Shown: positions 47,201-62,200 of the stretch, one piece after another
How the letters are laid out: each line of letters opens with the position of its first letter
Numbering within the stretch: the first letter of the stretch is position 1
Origin: Oreocharis arfaki
Taxonomy: Eukaryota > Chordata > Aves > Passeriformes > Paramythiidae
Direction: 5' to 3'
Assembly: GCA_013398015.1 (NCBI GenBank)
Contig: VZRR01010931.1
Location: 186,001 to 250,000 of the forward strand
Length of the DNA: 64,000 bases
Made by a program: the position numbers and the translations under genes
Notes under the pieces: generated by a model
What the model saw: only the letters and a program-made list of their open reading frames with translations
Database searches by the model: none
What the model was told of the DNA's origin: nothing

Positions 47201-50200
47201 AGTGCCAGCTCTGCCTGCTGCACCTTCTCAAACTGCCCCTCGGCCCCCAGCAGCCCTTCCACCTTGGCCTTTTCAGACATGATGGCTGAAGAAGACTGAG
47301 GGTTCAGTATCAAGGGAGACTCCAGGCCCAAATCTTTATCTAAGAGGACAGAAAACAACAATTCAGGTGAAACAACGATGATAAAACTGCAGGAAATTCG
47401 ACTCTGAAACCACTAAAATTCTTGAGCGTGGCTTTGGTAAAAAGCCAGTTGTTTCCAGGGTTAAAAAAGACTCTCCCAGCAGTTTATAAATCAGAGTGGA
47501 ACAGCAAAAAGTGCATTTCCAAGAGGTTCAGCATCACTTTTCTGAATGACTTGTAAAGAAATCATCCCTTTCCAGAAAAATCTCAGAGCTGCCTGAGGAT
47601 CCCCAAGCCCCCAGGAATATGGCTGGGCACATCTGCACTCTGTGGAGCTGATCTTCCTGATCCCATTTCCCTGAACCCCTGTTTCACCTGGACTTTGCAG
47701 GCTGCTGGCAGGAATGTCATGCTGCTCTTTGAGCTTCTGCTGCTCCTCTTCTTCACGCTCCTCTCTGCAGGGAGGGAAGAACAAACACGTTGTTTCAGTC
47801 ACGTTGATCTGCAGGAGCATCCATGCTTTGGAGGGCAATTTCTTGAGCAGGAAAAGGGGGTGCTGGGGAAAGAAAAATCAGCTTTTCTTCTTCCTGCAGC
47901 TTTGACTTACTCGCCAGGGCCTGACTGAGGCAATGGGATCACTCTTCTGCTGCTCCCCATCTTCACAGTTCCTGCCATCTGAGCTATAAGGTCCTGCCAG
48001 CTGCAGCAGAAACAGCAAATAAAACCATGCAGCAAGTGAAGCAGAACGAGCATTTCTCTATTTAATCCTCTTAAACCCAGTTAATATTATTACTAGGGGG
48101 GCTTCTTTGTCAGCAGAAATGTCCTTTTCTTAAAGTTCTGTTGCTGAAATCACCACGGCACAAAGCTCAGCTCACCTGGATGCTCTTCAGCAGGCAGAAA
48201 TGATAGACAGGACCTTACCCACTTGTCAGACCAACCACTCATTTTAAATATAAATACATACAAAAGCATTATTTCACACATTACTGACGTGTGATACGTG
48301 CAGCAATAGTCATGTATCCCATAAACAAATCTATCCCTGCTCATACTTCAGGAGAAAAGAGTTTCTCCCAATAAAGCCTTTAGCCATGGAACCCAGTGCC
48401 TGCAGTGGGGTGTTTATGATGCCAGAATGTAAATCTGCAAAGATCTCTGGTGCTGCATGAAGATGCAGGATTATTTCTGTGTCTGATCTTGTGGCAGTCG
48501 GGCACAAAACCCCAGAATTTTAAGGGGAAATAAAAGAATTTTGGAGGTCAGAAAGGGTCTGGAGTGAGCCAGTTGGGAGGGACTATCCTTGGATGCTTCC
48601 TACAGAGACCACCAGGTTTCCAGCTGAGATTGGAGAAGGAACTCAGGGAATTCAGGTACAACAAACGGAGCAGCAGCTGGAACTGAACCCAGTACTTACA
48701 CATTCTTCTCTGAGACAGTCTGTGCCACCAGCTCGTAGATGTGAGCCCCCTTCTCTGACATGGAGATGACGAAGAAAGCTTTGTTATCTGCACCAACACA
48801 GGCAAGGGAGGATTTAAATAGGTGCCAGGTCCCACACAGCTTCCCAAAATTCCTAGAACAAGCCATAACCCCAGCCCAAAGCAAGGACTCAGTCCAGGAG
48901 ATAACCCTCCCACACCAATATAGAAACACTGACCTTGCCCTGTCAAAGAAATGTGCCCTCAAAGGAAAAACCCATTCCGAACCATTTTGAAAAAGCTTCA
49001 TTCCTCCTCTTTTCCCTTCTAACAATTTCCTCTAACACAATCAGAGTACTTTCATTTAGAAGTCTATTTAAAACTCAAGCAATGCCTATTACTGATGCAA
49101 AGAAGTTAAACAGCTCATCCATACTAAGCGTGATGTTGGACAACCAAGAATTAAGCCTACGCAGTTTTCCACGTTCTACTCTGAAAATCTACACCAAAAA
49201 AAAAAAATCATCTTCCTCCAGTGAGCTAATCTTTATTTTTGGCTTCTCCTCGTGCTTTCTCAGGGGGCTGCACTGACCTGTGGCCACCTGGCGAACCAGC
49301 ACAGTGTTGAGTTTGATGATGGGGCTGAAGGTGTGTTTGCTGTCAGCTGTGGATGCCAGGATCTTGCTGTGGCACTTCAGCACCAGTTTGTCATCCTGCT
49401 TCTGCAGCAGCACCAGGATGTCCTCCAGCAGCAGAGTGTACAGATCTGCCCCGAGTGCAGAAGAGCCCAGAATGAGTTAAAAGATTCTATCACAAAGCAG
49501 AAAGCTGCATTTCTGATTACTCATGCAGAGGCAGCAATCAGTGCTGTGCCGTTCCAGGCAAAGCTTGCAAATATTCCTCGTGAAAACTCCAGCAGAAAGC
49601 TACAGATGGATTTGGATCAGCTCATGACTGACTGCTGTGTCCCTGCATGGCCCTTATGATACTCCAGCACATCTCAGAATTGACAAGAATAATTTAATCA
49701 GCTCGGAGAAGCACACAGGCATTAGCAGAGGTGGCTGTACGAAGCATAACTGGGAGCTGCAGCAGAGCTTTTCCCTCTTCTCCTTCCCAGCAAACTCACC
49801 CAGAGCCAGGGGAGCGAGGGCACGGCCCAGACTCACCGATGGTTTTGTCACGATTCACCTTCCAGGTCAGGGGCCCTTCGTGGAGCATTTTTCTCTTTGT
49901 TAGGTCCAGGTTCTGTCACCAGGGGAAAGGAAAAAAAATGAAATTTCTATGGAAGCAAGTCAAGATAAAACACAGGAATGCCAGAAGACTCCAGGCTGGA
50001 GATAAGCAGCTAAACCCAGGCTGGGAAAAGAAACACAGAGCAGGGAACTCAAATCTTGTCAGAGATGCTGGTTATCACTTCTCCTCTTCCACTGCTCTTT
50101 TCCACAGGCCAAGTGTCCCAGGGTGGAGAATTCTCCCACCAAATCAACCTCCTGGGGCATTAGGATGTCACCTGTGTCCTAGGAGGAGTTTTTCCAGTCC

Positions 50201-53200
50201 CCCATACTCAGTTCCAGCATTACAACTGCTTAATGCTTCAGCTCTCGATTTGCAAGTCAAGTGTGCCTACAAATGATTTACAAACCATCCCAAGGATCTG
50301 ATGGGATTTGTAATGTCAATGCATTCTTCAGGCACTTCAGTGCTTGTGACATTTAGATCTGCAGGCAAGCAGAAGTGACAATTTTCACAATTCATCCCTT
50401 CCAAGTCTCAGAGTCTACAATCAATGACAGCAAGATTTCAGAGCTGCCAGGGAGTTCTTCCTTTCCTCACTGAACGCTTGCAGGTTTATTTGGGGAAGGA
50501 TACACGACACAGATTTACAGAAAAGATCTTTTTTTTTTTTGATTCACACCGACTTTGAGGGAGATGGGGGAAGCAAGCAGCAGGTAACCAGCTTCCAACA
50601 AAACTGCAGGGATTTACAGGAGCCATGAACCAGAATATTTAATACTGGACTCCAGCCCTTACTTGGCTGTATGGATCTCCCACATTTTTGTACAAGCTCT
50701 CCTTTTACGCCTCAGGGCTCTCCAAGGCCTCCCCAGTTCCAACAGCATCACTGAGACATGCACTCACATGAGATAAATATCCACAATAATCTCATTATCC
50801 ATCAGATATCTCTTCTGGGATACAGTGCTTGAGCTTGCAGGCCATAAAGGTTTGTTCCACAGAGCTGACAAGCTTCATCAGCACCACGATGTGCAGAACT
50901 GGGCTGTTATAGCCACAGAAATCTTCAGGAAGGTGGCAAAACTCCCATTTCTGAGGCTAACTGTTTTCATTTTCATACAGAAATGTTTATCTCCAGAGAC
51001 CACTCGCTTGTGCATTAGAAGAAGCACAAAGTGAGAGACAGGGCTGCAAACAGAATTTCCTCAGGGATCTTTTCAATGCTGTCACTCACCCTGAACTCGT
51101 CCATCATGGGATCCTCGGACTGCTTCAAGTAGGAGAGGTCGAGTCGCCGCTGATAATCCTCCAAATGCTGCAGGAAATGCAAGGAAATGGTCACTGGGAG
51201 CAGCAAAAACCCCCAGAGTGCAGGTGTATTGCTGTGGCCAGCCCTGGGTGCTCACTGTGCCCCCTCCCACCTGTTTGTTCTCTGACTCTTTGACAGCCTG
51301 GTTCACGTGGTTGAGGATCTGGCGGCAGTGATCTGCTGCTTTCTTGACCTTCTCCTTCTCCTCAGGCAGCTCTGCAAGAGCAAAACAAAGTGTGACAGTG
51401 CTCCCCAGCATGGCTTTGAACAGCCAGCCCTCCAGTGCACTTTGCTTACCTCAAACTGGACAAAGAGGAGTTAAATTCACAGAAAAGCCTATCAACAAAA
51501 GCACTGCACTGCACGAGTGATAAAAATAAAGATTTGTGACAGGAGAGGATTCACTGTGACCTGCAGATCATTACATCTAACACACTTGTTACTCTCTCTT
51601 TTTTAAGGGCCTTGTGACAACTATTCCCAATAATCTAAAAACCTAAAATCTTTACTAAGAGTACAGGCCCAGGTGAACCCATCAATCCTCACTAGCACCA
51701 GCAGCCACGCTGAGAATTCAGTTAACAGGAACATAAACCAGTACATCAAAGATAATGGAGTATCACATGCTCTCCTAATTAGGATTAGAGGGAACTTGTA
51801 GCTGCAGTCTATTTTTATGAGTAATGAAATTACACTGCAGCAGGTATCAGATAGTAAAGCTGGAGAGGCATTTTGTGCTATTATTTATCACATTTTTACC
51901 TGTTGTGCTGGCAGTATCTTTCAGTGTAACACATCCTAATTAAACTCCACCCTCTGCAAGAGCATGAGGACATTCTGTGCTGCTTTAGAGGTTTGACAGA
52001 TTCACTTACTTCACACTGAATTACCTTTCTATTTTACTAAGGAGGAAGAAACATTGGATTTGCCTTTTTATTATTGTTTTTTCACACCTCCCGTGCAGAA
52101 GGCAGCAGTGAGGTCACAATGAAAACAGACAGACAGACATGAAGTGTTATTTAACACATTTACCAAGAAAACCTGCTGAGGTGGGTGCCCAAATCCCAGT
52201 GGGAAGGCTTTACCTGTGTATTTAGCAATGTTATCCAGCAGAAGAGGGTATTTAGTCAACCTCTGCATCTCCGTGGGGATGATATCCTTCAGCTGCAGCC
52301 GCCGGCATAGGGGATTGCTCTCAGCATCCTAAGTTTCAACAGCACAATATCTGCATTTGTCATTTTTATTAAGGCCATAATTACCTGAATGCACAACATC
52401 TATTCATCACTTAAACATCTATTACTTCACTTTCCAGTAATTAAATACAAGACAAGAGATGCCAAGATCTATCACCCAGACGACACATCCCCTCTCCATC
52501 TGCAATTACCCGCAGGAAAAGCTCATCACAAAGGCAGTGCCTTCCTTCCCTCATTACTCCCCATGGGCACGGGCCCATCCCCAATCAATCTCAGTCAGCA
52601 GCACCCAGGAACACATCAGTTTGGGCTTTCACAGCGCAGCAAAACACGGCACATCTGTCAAGATAATCTCCCCCTGTACCAGCAGAGCTCCTCCCAGCAG
52701 GTGCTAATGGAGATAATGTTCTCCCCTGCAAGTGCCACACGGACCCAAACCCCACTGCTGGCAGGCAGGGCAGGTGTGCCTCATCTGTCTGCTGCCCCTG
52801 GCAGGCAGCAAATGGCACTCTGAGCACTCTGCCCCACAGAACTTGGCATCCTCGGGCAGCAGCCGCCTCGGGGGAGATGGCATCTCCAGCCTGCGACACC
52901 GTGTGCTGCCCTGCATTCCATCAGGACGCTCTGTGCTCCCCAGAAGCGAAGGCTCCTCCCTCCAGAAACCATCAGGAGAGATAAATACAGTGCTGGAAAT
53001 GATCCCGGGCTGAAGGCAACGTTAGGCATGATGTCACTAATTAATGTCATTAATTATCGGAACTTTATCTAGGAGGATTCATTGGGCTGTGCTGGCCCCC
53101 AGCCACACCCTGGTGCAACTCAAAGCCTGGTGGAGAATCTCAAAGTATGATGGAGAAACTGAAAGCCTCGTGGAAAAAACTCAAAGTCTGGTGGAGAAAA

Positions 53201-56200
53201 CTCCAAACTTTGTGGAGAAAACTCCAAACTTTGGTGGAAAAAACTCCAAACTTTGGTGGAGAAAACTCAAAGCCTAGTGGAGAAAACTCAAAGCCTGGTG
53301 GAGAAAACTCAAAGCCTCATGGAAAAAACTCAAAGCCTCATGGAAAAAACTCAAAGCCTGGAGGAGAAAACTCGAAGTCTGGTGGACAAAACTCAAAACT
53401 TTGGTGGGAAAAACTCAAAGCCTGGTGGAGAAAACTCAAAGCCTGGTGGAGAAAACTCAAAGCCTGGTGGAGAAAACTCAAAGCCTGGTGGAGAAACTCA
53501 AAGCCTGGTGGAGAAAACTCAAAGCCTGGTGGAGAAAACTCAAAGCCTGGTGGAGAAAACTCAAAGCCTGGTGGAGAAAACTCAAAGGCCTGTGGCAAAC
53601 TCACCTGCACAAAGGTCTGGAAGCGTGAGTCCTTCTTCTGGCGGGACTTGATGACCTCGAGAGCGAAGGGCTGGTTGCTGCAGAAGGTGGCAGTGGCAAG
53701 TTTCAGCTTCTCCTCTGCTGCTCCACTAAACTGTGCCAGAAAGCCAAAAAAAGCCAAGTTTAGATAGGCTGGAGCTCAGCACGTGCCACCCTCAGCAGGC
53801 AGAGCCACACGGGACTGGGCTCACCGGGGAACAAAGGAATTGCTGACAAAGATGAGGAGTAATTTCTGCCCTGGTTTATGGCTTTGTCTTCCCAGGGGAT
53901 CCCTTTACATCTCAAACTCCACAGTTCTCCTCAATCCAGCCCTCCCACATCACAGAATCCCAGACTGGTTTGGGTTGGAAGGGATTTTAAAGCCCATCCA
54001 GTTGCACTCCATCATGGGCAGGGACACCTTCCACTATCCCAAAACATCCTTGAACACTTCCAGGGATGGGGCAGCCAAACCTTTCCATAAAGATCTCAAA
54101 AGTGAAGCCTGTAAAAGCACTATAAACTCCAAATTTATAAATTCTAAGATTAGAAATCAGTATTTTTAACCATCCTTTAACTGCACCGCAGGCAACACCA
54201 GGCTCACATCTCACTGTTACTGAAATAAACTGTGCCACTACGTTCTTCAAAATCCCACTCTCACCTTTATGTCTCCAAAAGTACCTTTCTATTCTACCCA
54301 CACATGCCAAGGAAATTATTCCTGTGCCTTAAATGACTCTTCTCTCCAGTCAGGAGAAAATCCTCTGAGTTCTTCCTGCTTTCCTTCCACCCTCATCCTC
54401 CAGCTCTGTTTTGGCTCCAGAGAAATGACAACCCCCAGCCCTTCCAGTTCCCATAGCTGGGAATTGCCTTCTCCAGCCTCTGGCTCTGTTGGTCATTCTA
54501 TGACACATTATTTTCAAATATAAGAAATATTTAAAGAATTTTACCCAGGAGAGCAGATCTTCCCCGATTTGGCCGATGACAGAAGTCTCGTTCCTCTTCC
54601 GGACAGCTTTCATCTGATCGTTCAGTGCAACTTAAAAATGAGGAGAAAAAAGTAAATTTTATTTATAGAGGTCAAATTGCTGGCTTGATTTTCAGTGTTT
54701 AATGTAAAAGCTATTCTAGGAGAAGATGAGATTTGAAATGATTTTAATTAATTAGCTAATAAACAATATCCTGCAACTTAATAAATTTAGGATATCTAGT
54801 AAGATGTTATGTACCTCCTTTGCACTTCTGCCTCACCTGTCTTCAAATGACCCCTAAGAACCACTCCAAACTTATCTCTTCTGAGGCTCAATATCACTTT
54901 TCTATAAACAGGAATAATGTAGAAGCCATAAAACCACACAACTGATTATCCAGTGGCTGAAATTCCTACTGTGAGCAGTCTTTTCCCTAAACAATGAGGA
55001 AGGGCCACCCTCAAAAACAAAAAGGCATCAATCTTTATACATCTGTTTCCATGTTCTCTTCAAGAACAGTTGTAACACCTCAAATGCTGGCCCATAAGCC
55101 TCACTGCTCCTTTTATCCAGCATGAATCAACACAGATAAGGAAAAGGAACACTGGACACACGATTCCTTATCAAAACAATCTTTGTAGATCAGAAATGGA
55201 ACAAATGTGAGCAGAAGTAGCATCCTGAAGAATTCTGCTTCATCTCAAGCATTGGGCGAAGCTGCCTCGTGTTCCAGGGTCCCTTTGCTGCAATTTTTCA
55301 GCCACTGGAACCCAGAATTCCAGCAGCCAGCTGCTCCTACCATGCAGCCCGAGGATATCCTCCAGGTTGGAGAAGATTTTCCGCTTGTCACTGGAGCTGA
55401 GGATGCCCTCCCTGGTGACCCTCTGGTAGAAGACGTTGTGCAGGACCTTCAGCGTGCGCACGTGGGCTCGCTCCGTGTAGAACAGCTCTGGGGAGACAGG
55501 GAAAGCAGGGTTGCAGCTGTGGGAATGAGTTTAGAACAGGTCCCCCAGCAGCACTTCCCTCCCTGGCCCGTATTCCAGGCTCTGCTGTAATTCCATGTTT
55601 GAAAGAACAGAGGAAAGAATTGATTCGTAACTCACAACTGAGCCAAACCCAACCGTGAGCTCTGAGCAGCTCACAAATCCCCACAGAGACTTCTGCAGGA
55701 CCTGCAACTAAAATCTTCTGAGGTTTGGGAGTAGCATTTCCATCACCTGCTTTCCGAAAAAACCAAGGCTTTTCTTGCTTTCTTTTATGGAACATATTAA
55801 AAATTGACCTTTCAGTGCCTTCCTATTGTTTAATAGCCACTTGATATTGTTTATTTCTTATCCAAGGACTGGGTCAATCTCACCTCAGGTTATTTCCCAG
55901 TAACAAGCCCAAGTTTCACGCCTAAGAACTCTTCAAAGCACAAGTCCTACAATTCTCCAGCCACCACTCTAAACAAATCACTGCAGGAAGACCTAATTGT
56001 AAATTTTTAAGAACTTCAAAGCTCCAAGGGAAGGTTTCAACTTTGAGCTTGGCCAGGTAGGAAAGAGCCTCCATCTCACCATTTATCACTTCTTGACGCT
56101 TGATTTCGTAGGGTTTGAGCCCCATCAGCACCTCCCTGCTCACAAGCTGCTGCCAGTTGGGAGGGTCCATGTCCATGTCGAAGTCATAGAGCTCATCCTC

Positions 56201-59200
56201 ACTCTGCACATCTGCAAAGCCAACGCTGTCCATCCTGATGGGAGGAGAAAAAAATGTGAGGTGATTCCCATCTCAGGGAAAAAGCTGAGTGCATAACTAC
56301 TCAGCATTATGAACACACTGTCCCTGCCAGCTGGAGGCTGTTTGATGCCTGAATCTCTGGGCACATTGTCTAATTTTGCCCTTCACAGACTGCCTGCCTG
56401 TTCTGACAGTGTTTCCATCAGCCTCCTTTTAATGACACAGATCAACTCATTTGCAGTCAAATATGAAGTCAGTGAAAAGGGCAGGTTAGAGTTTCTTGCC
56501 TCTGTCTATCTGCAGGTACGGAGCCAACAGCAACAGACAGGTTTAAAAGGAAAATTGGGATATCTCTACTCCCATCCATTCAAATCAGTGGATACAGCAA
56601 TCATTCTGCTTCACTCACAGATCAAAGGGGTTTTTTTTCTGCATATGACTCACTCCACCTGCCCCACAAGCGGCTGCCAGTGTCTGATTTCATGTGTTCT
56701 TAAAGAAAAAAGATCATGCAGACAACTGTGCTGGCTCAGAACAATGAGCACTGCTGCATTCTGCCTCAAAACCTCTTGAAATCCAAACAAATTCAGTGAA
56801 GTTCAAACATTTCTGAGCACACTCACTTGCGGAAAGGCTTTGGTGTTCCCATGTCAACCATCCTGCAAGGAAGGAAAGAAATCATTAGGGAGGCTCGTGC
56901 CTGAATTTCTCCCTGCTCAGACACTCAGCATGACTTCAGAACGGTGGTCTGAGCTCCAAACCAGAGTATTTTGTCCTCTCTCCTGAGGGTTTTCTATCAC
57001 AGCAGACACAGACCAAAGTTTCCTAATTCCCCCAATAATATTTAACACAAACTACGTCACTGTAATTTTATGTACTAAGGTTCAACAGCCACAGTCACAC
57101 TGGCTCAGGAGTTGGGACTACAACGATCTTTTCCAACCCATTCCAAGATTTCCTGACTCTCTCTCAAGGCTCCCCCAAGCAGCCAGAGTTACCTCTCTGA
57201 TTCTCCCTCCTCCTCCTGCAGGTTTTCCAAAGGAGACGGGAACTCAAAGGTGTTGTTGGGCGTGCGGGGAGTGCCATCCATGGAGTCACTGGCAGGTGGG
57301 GCTTCCCCAGGCTGCTTCAAACCTGGACACAAAATAAATGTGAAAGGTGAGGAACCACATTAGAGGATGCTAGAGAACTTCCCAGCCTCTCCAGAGCCTC
57401 TGGATTCCAGCTTCATTTCAGCTCAGAGCTGGAGGAGCTCAGTGCCCTGGCTGGGAAGGAGAGTCTCAGTGACAAAAGCTCCCAGGTGACACACCGGCTG
57501 GCACCTGAGACAGGGTTTTTCCTGTTGGATGATCCAATGCCACAGTGGCAGAACCCACTAACAACCACTTCTGCTCACGGTCAGATTCCCTAATTGAGCA
57601 AAGCTGACCAAGGTGAGGAAGAGCAGCTCTAATGACATCAAAGCATCTCCTAATTTGCCCAGCTTGTTGCATCAGTGCTCTGCACATCCTGTTGCCAGCA
57701 CAATCTTCAACCATTCTTCATTCCACCCTACCTGTGTCACTGTCCTTGCTGCCCTCTGGGGAGGCAAAGGGCCCCATTGCCAGCGGGGACATGGGGTTGG
57801 CAGGGGGGTAGGGAGCATCTGTGCCATCGCTGGAGGAGCCACTCTGGCGCAGCTTGCTGGCCTCTGGGGGCTCTGGGCTCACAGAAGAGGCTGTGGGAGA
57901 GTGCTTGGGGTGCCTGGGCTTCTGCATCTCCATGGCCCTGCCAACTGAACAAAAAGGATCATCACACTGCTGAAAGGACTTTCGCCCGTTTCCGGTGGTA
58001 AGAGAAGCAGAATTTCGGCACCAAAGCAGGTTTGTGCATCTCCAAAACTGTATTTTAACAACAGAGAAGTTTACTGGGTCTTCCTGGCAGGAATTTTTAA
58101 AGGCAGCAGGGACTCTCTGTGGCTTTCAGGCTGCCAGGGCACGTGGGGTTCCTGGGCTGACATACTTGCACTGCTGTCGTGTCGGCTCGGCCTCCTCGGG
58201 GGGCCCAGAATGTTGGGGAAGCCTCTCCTCTTTCCCTTCTCCTCTCCTTCTTTCTCCTTCTTGATGCTTTGCTGCAGGTAAAGAAAAGCAAACTCATCAC
58301 TCACTGCCTCAAATCCAGCTGTTTACTGAGGTTTTCATCAATTCTTTAAAGCCTCAGAAGGGAGGGGACACAAAACTTCAAAAGGGTTTCACACTGTTTC
58401 ACCTTCTCACAATTAGTGCAGAACTGCTTGAAACTCTCTTAATGTTTCAAGGGAAGCTGGAATGCTGATGGAAATGTAGCTACTGTGACCAGATACACCC
58501 CCATGCTGTGGGAGACAAGGGCTCACACCCACAGAGATGAAGTTTTGGTGGAAATATTCATTATATAACTGGAAAAGCAGGGGTGGCAGGGAGCAGAGCT
58601 CTCCTGCATCGCAAACCAGGAGGGTTTGGGCAAGTTTCTCCAGAAGAAAACTGAAGTAAACAAGGCAACAGCTTTCAAGAGACCCTCCTGTGGGTTCAAG
58701 GTTCTGTTCTGTGAAACATTCCTCGCCCAAAGTTTTAATAACTGTGAAAAACAAGCTGAATTCAGGGGTAGAGATAAAGGAAATAATTCTATTTCTTTCT
58801 AATTCACGTGTCTGCCAAACAAATGCAGAACCCAATTTCAGCTCTTAGGTTTGCTGCGAAGCTCAGTAACCCCAGAACCTCTAAAAACAGTGGAAAATCA
58901 CAGCAATTTTTAACTTTTTCCTGCACAATTGGGGTTTGGATTGCACACAAACCCTCTGTGGCCATGCAGCACTACCTTGATCTTCGGCAGGAAACCAATC
59001 CGGCCACGCTTCTGCTCCAGGTTCCGAGGCTCTTTCACTTTGACTCCCAGGTGTTTCATGTAGGTGAGGATCACATACTGCATTGTGGAGCTGCCAAACG
59101 CAGAAAAAACAGTGAGGTTAGAGAGAAATATACAGGGAAAGTAGATTTTGTCAATCAAATGTAAGTCAAATGCCAAGGTTCTATTGCAAAGTTAATTTTT

Positions 59201-62200
59201 ATATTAAGGAAGTTATGAAATGAACTGAAAGAAACTCTCACAGATAATGGTAAGGCTCAGCCAACATCAGAATTTATCCTTTTGTAAATTATGGAGTAAA
59301 TAAAGATGGAATATCTGGATGGGGAGGCCCTGGCACAGGCTGCCCCATCCTTGGAAGTGTCCAAGGCCAGGTTGGACGGGGCTTGGAGCAACCTGGGATA
59401 GTGGAAGGTGTCCCTGCCCATGGCAGGGGGTGGAATCAAATCATCTTTAAAGTTCCTTCCAACCCAAATCATTCCCATGATAAAAGGCACAGAAGCCCAG
59501 GAGGTGAAAACACAATTTTGAGAATTACACAGAAGGTCCTAAAATTCTACACTAAACCCATATTTGATGTCACATCCTAGTTCTGAGTTATGGTAAAAAT
59601 AAGCAGCAGTAAAAGGTTCCTGCAAAGAGTGGAGGCAAAGCTGCTGGGATAAAAACTGAACAGGACAAGGCACAAACAGAAAATAAATGCTAGAGCAGAC
59701 TGAAGCAGTTACAACACAAAACAAAAATAAACATGAACTCTCAGTGACAGTAATTTTTAAGATGTGAAACACAGGCAACAAACATCAGCAAAGGAGAGGC
59801 TGATGCTCTGAATTCCAATGATTTAAGCCAGGGGATTAAGGAGATGAGTGTTGGAGGTACAGCCAGGAGAGGGCTGTCGTGTTCCATCAGCACAGCACAG
59901 CCAGCACTGGCACGGCCCCAGCTCCCCCGACTTCCATTACCTCTTGTCTTCTTCCAGAGGCTGAGATGACATCCTGAAAACAAGGAAGGGTTTTAAAATG
60001 AAACTCAAAACCCAATTAAGGCCCGGCCCCATCCACCCAGAGCATCAGCAGTTGTGCTGGGAGTGTCCTTTAGAATGTTCAGCAGGCCCAGCAGGGGAAA
60101 AAAATAAAATCAAAAATCAAAACTGAAGGTTCAGCTGCGGAAATTGGATTCGGCCCACATTAAAGGAGAAAATGGGTTGTGAAGCTGTTGTTTCTACAGG
60201 AGAAGGGCTCTGATCTAATAATGCACAGGCTGACACTGGCAGCACTCCCTGCACTGTGGAACAGCAGCCTCTGGACCAAACAGAGCTCGCTGTTAGCTCA
60301 GTCCTGGCCAGCCTTACCCCCACGAACTCTCAGTGGCAGAAACATCAACGCAGCGATGCCAAATTCCACCCCCCAATTCCTTTATCCTGCTCTTCCCAGG
60401 TCTGAGGCAGCACCTTTGCTATTCATTTTTCACAATCCCCCATCCTATTTGCTGTCACTTACAGGACTTCCTCAATCTTAGCAATGATCTGCTCTGCACA
60501 GGTCCTCTCCTTCTCCACGGCGTTGCGGTCGCGGAGCCGCTCTGCGTCCAGCCTGGTCAGCTCCCCCTCGGCCAGGGTCAGCCCCATGCTGCGTTTCTGC
60601 CTGCAAAAGGGCACAGGGAGCATCCCCTGGAGCTGGAGATTGCCCTGGGACAGGGAGCAGCAGCCTCGTGGCACTCAGGGCGTCCCACAGGTCGCACGAT
60701 GAAAATGGGGAAATCACGGAAGGACTTTGGGGATGTTTAAAGCAGCTGAGTGAATTGAGAGATTTTTAGTATGAAATAGTTCATTGCTGAGCTTGTCTTA
60801 TGCTGGAACAGAGCTCTCAGGACTCCACATGAAAAAGCAAATTAATTATCAACTTCTACTCCATGCTCGTGACAGCTCTGTAAAGGGGATTGCTCCCTGC
60901 CCAAATAGGGAGAGGGAAGGAAAATAGGGAAAGGAAAAAAAAAAATATATAAACTGATTATAAACACAATCAGTAAAAGAGATTTATAAAACAACACCTA
61001 AGAAAACACACTCTGACACTTCCTCAGAGAGCTGCAAGGAATGAAGAATCCAAGCTCTAGGACTGCAGTTGATGACTTGATTTAAGGACTGGTCACGGGG
61101 TGACCTGGAGCTCCTTTCCTGCTATATTCCCATCCAACCCAAGGGGAATTATTGTGTCCCCTAGGTTTCCCCGTGCTGGAATGCTGACTGAAATCAAATT
61201 AGAATTAAAAGGAAGCTCCACAGAGAGCTGTTGGTACCTGAAATCCTCCAGGTTCCTCTGAACCTCTGGACAGACTTTGTCCTGCATGGTTTGGATGAAC
61301 TGGCGGTGGAGCTCCTCGGGGAGCAGTTCTGGCCTTCTCCTCTCTGTGAGGCAGAAAATTCAGCAATTATTGCTCTGAGCACAGTCCCCACCTTCAGTAA
61401 AGCCATTTCCCTGAATTAACCCACCCTTTGCCTTCCACTCCCACCAACACAGCACCCTACCTAATTCCAGGGAGATTTCATCTGGAACTGGGACTTTCAG
61501 GTTCTGCAAAAGGAAAGAAAGGCTGGGAGAACCAACAGAGCAAAGAGCACCCCAATAAAACACACAAATCACTCACTGAATTCCCTCAAAAGCCCAAATC
61601 ATCCCATCTGAGCCCCTGCTGGTTTGGAAAGGGGAGACTCCCATGAATATACTGTAATTCACAGGGATTATTTCACCTGAACGTGTGGTATATAAACCTC
61701 TGCTGCAGTTCCTGGCAGTTTAATTCATGACAGCAGAGAATTTTCTCAGCTTTTCAACAGACCCATAAAATTTCCCAATCCTTGGAACAGTCACATCAAT
61801 ACCCACAGCAATAATTAACTAAAAAGCAATGCAGAACAGCCAGAACTTGCTTACCTACCACTAAATTATTTCTCCTATCAACAACAAATCCCCTGGGATT
61901 TACTTTGTTACCAGGCATCTGAGGCCATTCATTTTCCTGGTAACATCTCCATAAAAATCCTTCAAACTTTTATTACACTGTTAAATTTTACAGAGTTATT
62001 TATTAAACATCATTCCAATTGTTATTTTTAAAACTACTTATTTTGGAGGGCTTTAACCCCCTTAAAGTTTTTTGCAGTTCAGGGGAGTGAAGAAAGGTCA
62101 AAATCAACCTGCTGGACGTGTGTGAAAATGAGGGAACCAAGTGGAACCTACTGCAGCTCTGTCCAGGAAAAACTGGTAAAACTCCAGGAAAACACGCCGG

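Noticed and set aside
56080..56234. A separate gene starting at the ATG of MDSVGFADVQ
   Set aside because: The exon has an acceptor directly before this ATG and splices in frame from exon 13, matching the internal KFDSVAFG region of LARG.
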